From assembly GCA_018261895.1 (NCBI GenBank), contig JAGTRT010000010.1, forward strand, positions 60,851 through 124,850: a stretch of 64,000 nt of DNA. Reading direction: 5' to 3'. Position numbers and translations under genes: made by a program. The stretch comes from Pseudomonadota bacterium (GTDB lineage: Bacteria; Pseudomonadota; Gammaproteobacteria; Burkholderiales; Rhodocyclaceae). Positions 16,447 through 24,474 of this stretch are shown here, one piece after another. How positions within the stretch are numbered: the stretch's first letter is position 1; each line of letters begins with the position of its first letter. The notes beneath the pieces are model-generated. The model was not told the DNA's origin, did not search any database, and saw only the letters and a program-made list of their open reading frames with translations.

Positions 16447-16484
16447 CAACGCCACGCCTTGCGGGTGGCGCCTTGCGGCGGCAA

Positions 16485-17162
16485 TTAAGCGCCGATACGG
16501 CGACGACGCGCCACAGCACCGACGATACCCAGACCAGCCAGAAGCATGGCAAAGGATTGCGGTTCCGGAACGGCGGCAACCGTCACATCCAGAATCACGT
16601 TGCTCTTGCCAATGGATGCATATCCTCCGTTGAACGGAATAGCCCCGAGGACGTCAAAGATACTGACATGCACCTTGGATGCCGCCAGAGATGCACCAGC
16701 AGTTGCGCTCCAAGTCTCGGTCTTGAAGTTCTGATCAAAGGTCGTCGTAACGCTCAGAGGGGAACCCGACGAGATATCCTTGACCACGCTATTGCCGGTA
16801 TTAACCAAATCCTGAACAGTTAGCTTTCCGCCAACGAACACGACTGAATCGCCCCCTACTTTGAAATAGGAACCTTTCTCGTTCAGATTGAAACTCGTCA
16901 GTTTGTACCCGGCATCCGCCGTAATTGTCAGCGCCGCAATCGATTGAAGAACGGTGTTGACAGCCGTGAAACCAGGGGTACCACCCGGCGCAAAGGCGAT
17001 ACCAGAAGAAGTCAGAACTGGCGTACCAAACAGCCCAAGAGCCGTATCGTCATACGTAATCGTGTAGTTGCCCGCATCCAGCGTCTGAGTTGCAGCCAGC
17101 GCGCCGGTCGAGATCAACGCACTAGCCAGCAATGCCGCCAATGGTTTGAGTTTGTGAATCAT
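16485..17162 (-). CDS. secreted PEP-CTERM anchor protein
   Basis: 225 residues from ATG at 17162, which has a GCAGGAGAA Shine-Dalgarno. An earlier in-frame start 42 bases upstream would place extra residues before the signal peptide and is less likely. A signal peptide (residues 1-23, ending ISTGALA) precedes a Thr/Ser/Gly-rich beta-type domain. The C-terminus has the PEP-CTERM sorting signal: VPEPQSF, a hydrophobic helix (AMLLAGLGIVGAVA) and a basic RRRR tail. These proteins are processed by exosortase and usually accompany exopolysaccharide or biofilm matrix. No exosortase gene is in the window. The product's own function is unknown. Confidence 0.9.
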   Translation of the reverse strand: MIHKLKPLAALLASALISTGALAATQTLDAGNYTITYDDTALGLFGTPVLTSSGIAFAPGGTPGFTAVNTVLQSIAALTITADAGYKLTSFNLNEKGSYFKVGGDSVVFVGGKLTVQDLVNTGNSVVKDISSGSPLSVTTTFDQNFKTETWSATAGASLAASKVHVSIFDVLGAIPFNGGYASIGKSNVILDVTVAAVPEPQSFAMLLAGLGIVGAVARRRRIGA

Positions 17163-17575
17163 ACATTCTCCTGCAGGGGGAAAAACAATCTGGGAAGCTC
17201 GCAAAGAGGTTACAAGCGACGTGCCATGCTATCGACCGAAAATACCAATGTCAATTAAATTTTTGTTACGCAGCATATAACTTTCTGCATATAACAATCT
17301 ATTTTTATTGGTTTTTTTATCACAAAACAAAAACAGAAACCGCATTGCAGCATTTGTTTTATATGTTATTTTTATTACAAACGGATATGTCATTGGCCAA
17401 AAAGCAGGGATGTATCGCGGCGGCGTACTCCCCAGACCCATCCGGCGCCCAAGAAAGGACGAAAACGGGGGGCGCACGGGCCTGGTTAGGCCAAATGAGC
17501 GGCGGACAGGGTGATTGAAGGCCTGCCGCCCGGCAATCGTCGATCAGATGCCGCGACTCAGCGAAGGGACGAGAC
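17163..17575. other. 413-bp AT-rich intergenic region upstream of the PEP-CTERM gene
   Basis: No supported gene. The 17230-17400 part is very AT-rich, with T/A tracts. It holds a direct repeat GCATATAAC at 17273-17281 and 17287-17295 (14-bp period). This is the likely promoter region of the PEP-CTERM gene. The part beyond 17410 returns to high GC and forms the 3' side of the cupin gene. Short frames here have no homology I recognise. Confidence 0.4.
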
Positions 17576-18046
17576 TCAGGCGAAAAGGGAGAGGAGTTGC
17601 TTCAGATAGTCGGCGACGGCTGGCGCGCCTTCGGGCGGGGCCCAGCTTGCGCGCTCGCTCTCGGCGACGGGCACGTAGGGCCCGGCCTTGGCTTCGAAGA
17701 AAATCGTACCGGGTTCCAGTGCCAGCACCGTGTGAAAAACACCGTGCGGAATATCGACACCGATGGTGTCACCACCGGCCTGCAGGACAACACAACGGTC
17801 GACGGCATGGTCTTCGCGGAAGAAGATGACGCCGAGGCGGCCGCGGAGGACGATCAGCGTTTCGTCCTTGTTGGGATCGAGGTGGCGATGCGGGGCAACG
17901 TACGAACCCGGCTCGATGGCGACGAGCAGGCGATGGGCCGGATAGGCATCATTCGGATGAAAGCTGTGATGCCGGCGTCCGCGCGGCAACTGGCCGGCCT
18001 CCTGCGTCAGGGCATCGAACAGGGTTTGGTCGATCAAACGGGTCAC
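17576..18046 (-). CDS. WbuC-family cupin-fold metalloprotein
   Basis: 156 residues from GTG at 18046, which overlaps the dnaE stop as GTGA. Upstream in-frame codons lie inside dnaE. The cupin barrel is marked by the metal-binding motif SYVAPHRHLDPNKDETLIVLRG and the second motif IDIPHGVFHTVLALEPGTIFFEAKAGPY, which match WbuC, a family often seen near O-antigen genes. Its biochemical function is not established. Overlap with dnaE implies co-transcription and translational coupling, which is an odd pairing. No O-antigen genes are nearby. The long AT-rich gap follows it. Confidence 0.82.
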   Translation of the reverse strand: MTRLIDQTLFDALTQEAGQLPRGRRHHSFHPNDAYPAHRLLVAIEPGSYVAPHRHLDPNKDETLIVLRGRLGVIFFREDHAVDRCVVLQAGGDTIGVDIPHGVFHTVLALEPGTIFFEAKAGPYVPVAESERASWAPPEGAPAVADYLKQLLSLFA

Positions 18047-21000
18047 GGGTAGACGATCTCGACGTTTTCCGGTTGCAGCCAGCCATTCAGGGCGTCGAGC
18101 AGCGCTTCGTCGAGGCGGACGCTCAGGGCGTTGCCGAGCACCAGCTCGCATTCGGCATCGGCGTTCCGGTAACGCACACGCACCGTCGCCGGGCCGGGCG
18201 CGAATGGCACGAGCAGTGACTTGAGCTTGTGCGCATCGGAATTGCCGTTCATCTTGAGCAGCAGATGCCTGGCGAAGCGGGCACGCGCTTCACCCAGAGT
18301 CATGAGCTTGTCGGCGACCACGCGGTTGCCGCCGGAGAACTCGTCGTAGCTGACCTTGCCTTCGACAACGAGGACCTCGTCGGTGACGATCTTGGCTCGC
18401 TCGGCCTCGAACAGTTCGTTGAAGACCGAGACCTCGACCATGCCCGTACCGTCGTCGAGCTGGACGAAGAGCATCTTGCCGCGCCGGGTCATCTGCGTGC
18501 GCACGCCGACCACCAGACCGGCCAGGGTGGTCATTTCCTTGGCCGGTTCCAGGCGATTGAGCGGGCGACGGACGAAGCGCGCCAGCTCTTTCTTGCAGGT
18601 GTTGTACGGGTGGCCGGAGAAGAAGAAGCCGAGCGCCGTCTTCTCTTCCATGAGCTGGGTCTTTTCGTCCCACGGCCGGACCGATATGTATTCGGGCGCA
18701 TGTTCGTCGGCGACTTCGGCGATGTCGAACAGGCTGGTCTGCATGGCGTTGCGTTCGGCCTGCTCGGCGAAGTCCATGGCGACACCGACGGTGGCCAGCA
18801 GTTTGTGGCGGTCGGCCAGCGTCGCCCCCTCGACGGCCGGGGCGATGCCATCGAAGGCGCCGGCCTTGATCAGCGCCTCGATGGTGCGGCGATTGACCAT
18901 GCGCTTGTCGCAGCGCTGGCAGAAATCGAACAGATCCTTGAACGGGCCGCCCTCTTCGCGCGCCTTGAGGATGACGTTGACGGCCTGCTCGCCGGTGCCC
19001 TTGACCGCGCCCAGGCCGTAGCGGATGGTGCCGCGGTCGACCGGCTCGAAGCGGTAGTTCGAGACATTGACGTCCGGACCGAGCACCTTGATGCCGTTGG
19101 CGATGGTGTCTTCGTAGAAGATCTTGACCGAGTCGGTGTTGTCGAGGTCGGACGAGATGGTCGCCGCCATGAAGGCCGCGCAGTGGTGGGCCTTGAGCCA
19201 GGCGGTGTGGTAGGTGACGACGGCGTAGGCGGCGGTGTGCGACTTGTTGAAGCCGTATTCCGCGAACTTGGTCATCAGGTCGAACAATTGCTCGGCGAGC
19301 GCCGGGTCGTAGCCCTTCTCCTTGGCACCGGCAGCGATGGTCTCCCGGTGCTTGGCCATTTCCTCGGGCTTTTTCTTGCCCATCGCCCGGCGCAGCATGT
19401 CGGCGCCACCGAGCGTGTAGCCGCCGATGATCTGCGAGATCTGCATGACCTGTTCCTGATACACGATGACGCCGTAGGTCGGCGACAGGCAGGCGGTCAG
19501 GTCGGGGTGGAAATAGTCGATCTTCTGCTGGCCTTTCTTGCGCAGGATGAAGTCATCGACCATCCCGGAGCCGAGTGGGCCGGGACGATAGAGCGCGAGC
19601 ACAGCGATGATGTCTTCGAAACGGTCCGGCGCCAGCTTCTTGAGCAGCTTCTTCATGCCGTCCGATTCCACCTGGAAGATGGCCGTCGTATTGGCGTCCT
19701 TGAGGATCTGGTAGGCGGCGGGATCGTTGAAGCCGAGCGACATGAGGTCGAGCTTTTCGCCGGTCATGCGTCGGATGTACTCGACGGCCAGCTCGATAAT
19801 CGTCAGGTTGCGCAGCCCCAGGAAGTCGAACTTCACGAGGCCGGCCTTTTCGACGTCGTCCTTGTCGAATTGCGAGACGGGCGAGGCGTCCGAGCCGGTG
19901 GCCTGGTAGATCGGGCAGAATTCGGTGATCTTGCCCGGCGCGATGAGCACGCCGCCGGCGTGCATGCCGACGTTACGGGTCAAGTCTTCGAGGCGGCTGG
20001 CCAGGTCGAACAGTTCTCGGATGGTTTCGCCATCGCCGTCGCCTTCCATCATTTCCCGAAGCTGCGGCTCCTGTTCCAGCGCCTCGGCCAGCGACACCGG
20101 CTTGTTCTGGACGATGGGGATGAGCTTTGAAATCCGGTCGCACATCGAGTACGGCAGGCCGAAGACGCGGCCAACGTCGCGGATCACGGCCTTCGACGAC
20201 ATCGTACCGAAGGTGGCGATCTGGCTGACCGCGTCGGCGCCGTAGTGCTCGCGCACGTACTCGATGACGCGCCAGCGGTTGTCCTGGCAGAAGTCCACAT
20301 CGAAGTCGGGCATCGAGACCCGTTCCGGATTCAGGAAGCGCTCGAACAGCAGGGCGTAGGCAAGCGGATCGAGGTCGGTGATGCGCAGACTGTAGGCGAC
20401 CAGCGAGCCGGCGCCGGAACCCCGGCCGGGGCCGACCGGCACGCCGTTCTGCTTGGCCCAGTTGATGAAGTCCGCCACGATCAGGAAGTAACCGGGGAAG
20501 CCCATCTGGACGATGGTGTTGCACTCGAAGACGAGGCGGTCGTCGTATTCCGGCCGGCGCTGAGCACGCACTTCGGGATCAGGATAGAGCTCGGCGAGGC
20601 GGACCTCAAGCCCCTTCTTCGCCTCGTCGACAAGGAATTCGTCGATGGTCATGCCCGGCGGAATCGGGAAGTTGGGCAGGAAGTTCTTGCCCAGCGTCAT
20701 CGTGAGGTTGCAGCGCTTGGCGATTTCCAGCGTGTTTTCCAGCGCCTCGGGCAAGTCGGCGAAGAGCTCGACCATGTCGGCCTGCGTCTTGAAATACTGC
20801 TCCTCGGTGTAGATCTTCGGCCGCCGGGTGTCGCCCAGCACGTAACCTTCGGCGATGCAGACGCGGGCCTCGTGGGCGCGGAAGTCGTCGCGGTTCATGA
20901 ACTGAATCGGATGCGTGGCGACCAGCGGCAAACCCGTTTCGCCGGCCAGATCGGCCGTCTGCTGGACGATGGCCTCCTGCTGCGGCTGGCCGTAGCGCTG

Positions 21001-21513
21001 GACTTCGAGGTAGAAAGCGTCGGGGAAGGTCGCCTCCCAGGCCTTGGCCCGCTCGCCGGCCAGATCGAAATTGCCGTTCAGCAAGGCTTCGCCGACATCG
21101 CCGAGATGCGCGCCGGACAGGGCGATCAGCCCGTCGCAGCCGACTTCGCCGAACCACTCGCGGCGGATTTCTGCGCGGTCGCGCCGGCCTTCGACCAGAT
21201 AAGCCTTGGTCAGCAACTCGCACAACTGCTTGTAACCCGCGTTGTTGCGCACGAGCAGCAGCAGGCGGTAGGCGTCCTCCGGCGAATCCGGGTTGGCGAT
21301 CCACACGTCGGCGCCAGCAATCGGCTTGACGCCCTTGCCGCGCGCCCCGGTGTAGAACTTGACGAGCCCGAACAGGTTGCCGAGATCGGTCAGCGCCATC
21401 GCCGGCATGCCGTCCCCCGCCGCGCGCTTGACGGCATCGCCGATGCGCACGATGCCATCGGTAACGGAATATTCGGAATGGAGACGGAGGTGGACGTAGC
21501 GCGGCGAATTCAT
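18043..21513 (-). CDS. dnaE: DNA polymerase III alpha subunit
   Basis: 1156 residues from ATG at 21513 (MNSPRYVHLRLHSEYSVTDG); an ATG nine bases upstream is the alternative. This is the replicative polymerase. The N-terminal PHP domain starts with VHLRLHSEYS. The catalytic core carries the acidic motif PDFDVDFCQDNR and GRGSGAGSLVAYSL. The finger domain region has HAGGVLIAPG and YQEQVMQI. A helix-hairpin-helix and an OB domain follow (LAGLVVGVRTQMTRRGKMLFVQLDDGTG). The length is normal for DnaE1 of Proteobacteria. It is followed, with a four-base overlap, by a WbuC-type cupin gene. Confidence 0.97.
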   Translation of the reverse strand: MNSPRYVHLRLHSEYSVTDGIVRIGDAVKRAAGDGMPAMALTDLGNLFGLVKFYTGARGKGVKPIAGADVWIANPDSPEDAYRLLLLVRNNAGYKQLCELLTKAYLVEGRRDRAEIRREWFGEVGCDGLIALSGAHLGDVGEALLNGNFDLAGERAKAWEATFPDAFYLEVQRYGQPQQEAIVQQTADLAGETGLPLVATHPIQFMNRDDFRAHEARVCIAEGYVLGDTRRPKIYTEEQYFKTQADMVELFADLPEALENTLEIAKRCNLTMTLGKNFLPNFPIPPGMTIDEFLVDEAKKGLEVRLAELYPDPEVRAQRRPEYDDRLVFECNTIVQMGFPGYFLIVADFINWAKQNGVPVGPGRGSGAGSLVAYSLRITDLDPLAYALLFERFLNPERVSMPDFDVDFCQDNRWRVIEYVREHYGADAVSQIATFGTMSSKAVIRDVGRVFGLPYSMCDRISKLIPIVQNKPVSLAEALEQEPQLREMMEGDGDGETIRELFDLASRLEDLTRNVGMHAGGVLIAPGKITEFCPIYQATGSDASPVSQFDKDDVEKAGLVKFDFLGLRNLTIIELAVEYIRRMTGEKLDLMSLGFNDPAAYQILKDANTTAIFQVESDGMKKLLKKLAPDRFEDIIAVLALYRPGPLGSGMVDDFILRKKGQQKIDYFHPDLTACLSPTYGVIVYQEQVMQISQIIGGYTLGGADMLRRAMGKKKPEEMAKHRETIAAGAKEKGYDPALAEQLFDLMTKFAEYGFNKSHTAAYAVVTYHTAWLKAHHCAAFMAATISSDLDNTDSVKIFYEDTIANGIKVLGPDVNVSNYRFEPVDRGTIRYGLGAVKGTGEQAVNVILKAREEGGPFKDLFDFCQRCDKRMVNRRTIEALIKAGAFDGIAPAVEGATLADRHKLLATVGVAMDFAEQAERNAMQTSLFDIAEVADEHAPEYISVRPWDEKTQLMEEKTALGFFFSGHPYNTCKKELARFVRRPLNRLEPAKEMTTLAGLVVGVRTQMTRRGKMLFVQLDDGTGMVEVSVFNELFEAERAKIVTDEVLVVEGKVSYDEFSGGNRVVADKLMTLGEARARFARHLLLKMNGNSDAHKLKSLLVPFAPGPATVRVRYRNADAECELVLGNALSVRLDEALLDALNGWLQPENVEIVYP

Positions 21514-21575
21514 GGCCGGCATTTTACCGCGCCCGGCCCGGCCGTTCCCGTTTACATGATCCCGCCATGCATCGC

Positions 21576-22232
21576 TCAGGCTTCGCTGACCACCCGGCGC
21601 AGCCCGGCAACGTTGCGGATGAGCGTCACCCCGCGCCGTGTCTCGACATAATCCAGCGCCACGAACTCACGCATCAGCCGCGCCACCACCTCGCGCGTCG
21701 TGCCGAGGTGAAAGGCCATCTGCTGCTGCGTCATCGCCAGCACCCCGCCCGACGACGCATGCGTCAGCAGCAGGTTGGCCAGGCGCTGGTTCAGCTTGAA
21801 CGAATGCACCTCCTCGAGCTCGGCCATCAGCCGGAACACCAGCGTCGACAAGGTGCGCACCGTCAGGTCGCGAATCACCGGCTCCTCGGCGAACAGGCTG
21901 CGGAACAGCGGCCCGGGCAGGAAAGCCAGCGTCGTCGGCGACTCTGCCTGCACCCAGGCCGGGTAGAGCAGATCGTTGAACAGGCTGTTCAGCGCGAACA
22001 CGCAAGTCTCGCCGGCATCGATGAAATACATCGTCGCCTCCGTCCCGTTCGGCGCCAGCGAATACACACGCAAGCGCCCATCCAGCACGAAATACGCCCC
22101 GGAAATCTGCTGCCCCTTGAACAGCAAGGGCGCCGCCGAGGCCTCGTGACGACTCACCAACCCCTCGCGCAACCGGGTCTTCCCCGACGCCGTCAGATTG
22201 CAAAACGGACTAAAACTCTCCAGCTTGACCAT
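21576..22232 (-). CDS. Crp/Fnr-family transcriptional regulator
   Basis: 218 residues from ATG at 22232. A longer frame would start inside the dispersed repeat at 22335, so the shorter start is preferred. Residues about 20-130 form a cyclic-nucleotide-binding beta barrel (GQQISGAYFVLDGRLRVYSLAPNGTEATMYFIDAGE). The C-terminal winged HTH is marked by MTQQQMAFHLGTTREVVARLMREF. No N-terminal cysteine cluster typical of FNR is present: only two cysteines are visible. That argues against an Fe-S oxygen sensor. The effector is unknown. The gene converges on nothing and follows dnaE by 62 bp on the same strand. Confidence 0.9.
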   Translation of the reverse strand: MVKLESFSPFCNLTASGKTRLREGLVSRHEASAAPLLFKGQQISGAYFVLDGRLRVYSLAPNGTEATMYFIDAGETCVFALNSLFNDLLYPAWVQAESPTTLAFLPGPLFRSLFAEEPVIRDLTVRTLSTLVFRLMAELEEVHSFKLNQRLANLLLTHASSGGVLAMTQQQMAFHLGTTREVVARLMREFVALDYVETRRGVTLIRNVAGLRRVVSEA

Positions 22233-22605
22233 CGCCGCCCCCTCACCCCGCCAAAATCCGGCAACACCCCCACGCGCCACGACCGGCAGTGCCGGCGAGT
22301 GTAATGCCGACGGAATTTCCGGAGCAAGGCCGGCTTTGACGGTCAACCGGAAAAAATGGCCAAAATTGAAATCCCGCGCGCACCGGGAAGCGCCCCGAAA
22401 AACTGCGCGAATGGAAATGACATTGCAATTTCACCGGAATATTCATACTGTCCGGTTTGTTGCCTGAAGCACTTCAAGAACATGCAAGTATTTGCCCCAT
22501 ACCGCTGCTTTGAACTCACCCCCGACTACCCTATCCGCCAGCTTATTGGACAGGCTTCTGGATCTGGCGACAGCATTGTCGCCCCTCAATAGTTAGGCAA
22601 CAAAG
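22233..22605. other. intergenic region holding repeat copy 3 and a drop in GC content
   Basis: The region separates the Crp/Fnr gene from the plus-strand cluster of membrane proteins. It carries dispersed element copy 3. From about 22380 onward the base composition shifts to lower GC and stays low through about 23440. A short frame starting inside the repeat (22356-22592) has no recognisable features. Confidence 0.4.
22335..22372 (+). repeat. dispersed 35-bp element, copy 3
   Basis: TTTGACGGTCAACCGG, A6, TGGCCAAAATTGAAAT. It lies about 100 bp upstream of the Crp/Fnr start, at the edge of the lower-GC cluster. Confidence 0.87.
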
Positions 22606-22914
22606 TTGAGCCCATTTTCCATCATCTCGCTTGCGGCAATTGGCGCCATTGTGGTCGCAAACATTCGGGTTTCAGCGCTGGTAATCAAATGCCCAATGTT
22701 TTCGTCATCCCAGAAAGTTGCTCAGTGCCTAATCGTCTGGCTCGTTCCGTTGCTCGGAGTTGTTGGCATTTGGGCGTTTGTTCGCAGCCAGTACAACTGG
22801 GGCAAATACGATACCCGCGCATTTCCGGAGGACTCCGAAAAAATGGTACTCGTCGAGCTAAACAAATCTGAACATGGCGCTTCTGCCATCGCAGGTGAAG
22901 CACATGGCGACTGA
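22606..22914 (+). CDS. hypothetical membrane protein with PLDc_N-like helix pair
   Basis: 102 residues if started at TTG 22606; no ATG fits before the first helix. Two hydrophobic helices are visible, residues 3-27 and 42-60. The second reads CLIVWLVPLLGVVGIWAFVRS, which resembles the short PLDc_N/membrane-anchor motif with a W-x-x-x-P-L-x-G core. The tail is acidic and soluble. It is the first of four small same-strand genes in a region of lower GC than the rest of the window. Function unknown. Confidence 0.6.
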   Translation: MSPFSIISLAAIGAIVVANIRVSALVIKCPMFSSSQKVAQCLIVWLVPLLGVVGIWAFVRSQYNWGKYDTRAFPEDSEKMVLVELNKSEHGASAIAGEAHGD

Positions 22915-22968
22915 AAAACCAATGCCAAACATTCCGCTCCACCCGACAGGACGGTCCGCTGACCTTCC

Positions 22969-23439
22969 ATGCTAGAGAACCCTCACTTGCGCACAGAGAA
23001 AATCTCCAACCTCGCTGTCAATCATTTCGTAACGGTGCCCTCCCGTGGAGGAGTAGCCCACTCGGTCGTATCCATCTCCATTGACGGCCTGAGCATCGCT
23101 GAACTACCCATCGCTTCGGCATGCAAACCAAATCCAGGCATGGACGTAATTGCTGCTTTTCGGGGCAATTCCAAAAAAGATATTGTTGGATGGGTAGATC
23201 CGGTAACGAAAAACCCGGTTGTGGTCATCCCAAAAATCGTGACCTATTACCCGATCATTCTCGTCTTCCTGTTTCCTTTGCTTTCAATACTCCTGATCAC
23301 CGCCCACCCCAGCCACAGGGACATTGTTGGGTTTTTGGTAGTAGCACTTGTCATCGCATTGGTCCTCATACAAGCGATTGGCTGGCCAGGTGTCGCTCGC
23401 CGACTCAAGAGAGCGCAAAGAGAAGAAGGAGCGCATTAA
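22969..23439 (+). CDS. hypothetical membrane protein with two C-terminal helices
   Basis: 156 residues. The first 90 form a soluble beta-rich domain (VVSISIDGLSIAELPIASA, then VDPVTKNPVVVIPK). Two hydrophobic helices follow at about residues 93-112 (YYPIILVFLFPLLSILLIT) and 120-142, and a basic tail ends RRLKRAQREEGAH. I do not recognise the family. It sits 54 bp after the preceding small membrane gene and 5 bp before the next. Its codons are visibly AT-richer than those of dnaE or tsaD, which suggests later acquisition. Confidence 0.7.
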   Translation: MLENPHLRTEKISNLAVNHFVTVPSRGGVAHSVVSISIDGLSIAELPIASACKPNPGMDVIAAFRGNSKKDIVGWVDPVTKNPVVVIPKIVTYYPIILVFLFPLLSILLITAHPSHRDIVGFLVVALVIALVLIQAIGWPGVARRLKRAQREEGAH

Positions 23440-23444
23440 CATCC

Positions 23445-23939
23445 ATGGTCCGTGTCCTCTATTTCTTTATCGGCTCACTCCTGATTTTTGCCGCCATTGC
23501 CGGGGCCTATTCGTTCGTGATGGGCGCACTAGGACTGGGTCTTGCCTACTACCTGCTGCGAGGTTCGCGATGGATCAAGAACGATGGAAACCTCTTCCCG
23601 GAAATATCTCTTCCGACTGTTGAACACAACGACTTCGAGGTGATCAGCGAAGAGGACGATGAACTCGTGATTCGGGGGAGCGTGCAAGCATTGGTGGTCA
23701 ATCGCCAGGCGAGAACGGTGGCGAATCTGAAACGTGTGCTTTGCTCATTCGATCAAATCAAGAGTATCCGCATCCGCGATTCAGGCGCGAACAACGATGG
23801 TTTCCAGCGGGGTTACACCGTTTCACTTTCGCTGGGGAGCTTTTCGTCCGTGACCCTGGGTGAATCCGGCGATGCCATCAACGCATCCAGCGCTGCCGCC
23901 AAACTCGCCACCTGGACCGGGAAGCCGGTCATATCCTGA
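23445..23939 (+). CDS. hypothetical membrane-anchored protein
   Basis: 164 residues from ATG at 23445, preceded by AAGAAGGAG a little upstream. The N-terminus has one or two helices (VLYFFIGSLLIFAAIAGAYSFVMGALGLGLAYYLL). The rest is a soluble domain with alternating strands (DFEVISEEDDELVIRGSVQ; FDQIKSIRIRDSG; YTVSLSLGSFSSVTLGESGD) that looks like a PH-like or cell-surface beta domain. It follows the previous gene by 5 bp and precedes the next by 13 bp, so the cluster is an operon. Function unknown. Confidence 0.72.
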   Translation: MVRVLYFFIGSLLIFAAIAGAYSFVMGALGLGLAYYLLRGSRWIKNDGNLFPEISLPTVEHNDFEVISEEDDELVIRGSVQALVVNRQARTVANLKRVLCSFDQIKSIRIRDSGANNDGFQRGYTVSLSLGSFSSVTLGESGDAINASSAAAKLATWTGKPVIS

Positions 23940-23952
23940 ACACGAGCCCCCT

Positions 23953-24369
23953 ATGAGCACTTCCTCCAAAGTCCGTCACGCCCAGCTGGTCGCCCTCGCC
24001 GTGTTTGTCGTTCCCTGGCTGCTCGACAAACCGTCGTTGGGTTCGCTGATCCTGGCGAGCGTACTGGCGGGTTTTGTCTTCGGGCTGGCTTGGCTGACGA
24101 AGAAAGCCCCGGGGCTTTCCAAGGTCATCGGGTATCTGTTCATCGCGGCGCCGTTCATCGCTTGGATGGCCGGGGTTTTCGATCGGTCGCGTTACCACGG
24201 CGATGGCACTTGGGCGTATGCGCCCATGGTCCTCTTCCTGTTCCTCGGCCTGGCGTCCTTCGGGTTGGGCGTACTCCTCATCAAGGTGGCGAATGACGAT
24301 TCGGAGTACACCGAAGAGGAGCAGCTGGAACTCCTCCGGAAGACCGTGACCGGCGACAAGTCGGAATAG
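23953..24369 (+). CDS. hypothetical multi-helix membrane protein
   Basis: 138 residues from ATG at 23953; earlier in-frame codons lie in the previous gene. Four hydrophobic segments are visible (LVALAVFVVPWLL; LILASVLAGFVFGLAWL; VIGYLFIAAPFIAWMAGVF; MVLFLFLGLASFGLGVLLI), then an acidic cytosolic tail (DDSEYTEEEQLELLRKTV). I do not recognise the family. It closes the four-gene operon, and GC content here is back near the local norm. Repeat copy 4 follows 26 bp after the stop. Confidence 0.72.
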   Translation: MSTSSKVRHAQLVALAVFVVPWLLDKPSLGSLILASVLAGFVFGLAWLTKKAPGLSKVIGYLFIAAPFIAWMAGVFDRSRYHGDGTWAYAPMVLFLFLGLASFGLGVLLIKVANDDSEYTEEEQLELLRKTVTGDKSE

Positions 24370-24395
24370 GCTGCCCGACCGGGGCGTCAGCCCGA

Positions 24396-24433
24396 TTTGA
24401 CGGTCTACCGGAAAAAACGCCCAAATTTGAAAT
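24396..24433 (+). repeat. dispersed 35-bp element, copy 4
   Basis: TTTGACGGTCTACCGG, A6, CGCCCAAATTTGAAAT. It lies between the convergent stops of the membrane-protein cluster (24369) and the cytochrome peroxidase (24475). Confidence 0.87.
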
Positions 24434-24474
24434 GTACCGGGGCCGGCCTGGCGCTGCCGGCCAGCCCCATTACG

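Noticed and set aside
17229..17477. Minus-strand frame in the AT-rich gap before the PEP-CTERM gene
   Set aside because: Composition is that of an AT-rich noncoding tract and the product has no recognisable features or ribosome site.
22356..22592. Small frame starting inside element copy 3
   Set aside because: No ribosome site other than the element, no recognisable fold, and the start is an accident of the repeat.
22592..22598. GTTAGGC, resembling an integron attC core site
   Set aside because: No matching inverse core site or folded attC structure is visible, and no integrase gene is present.
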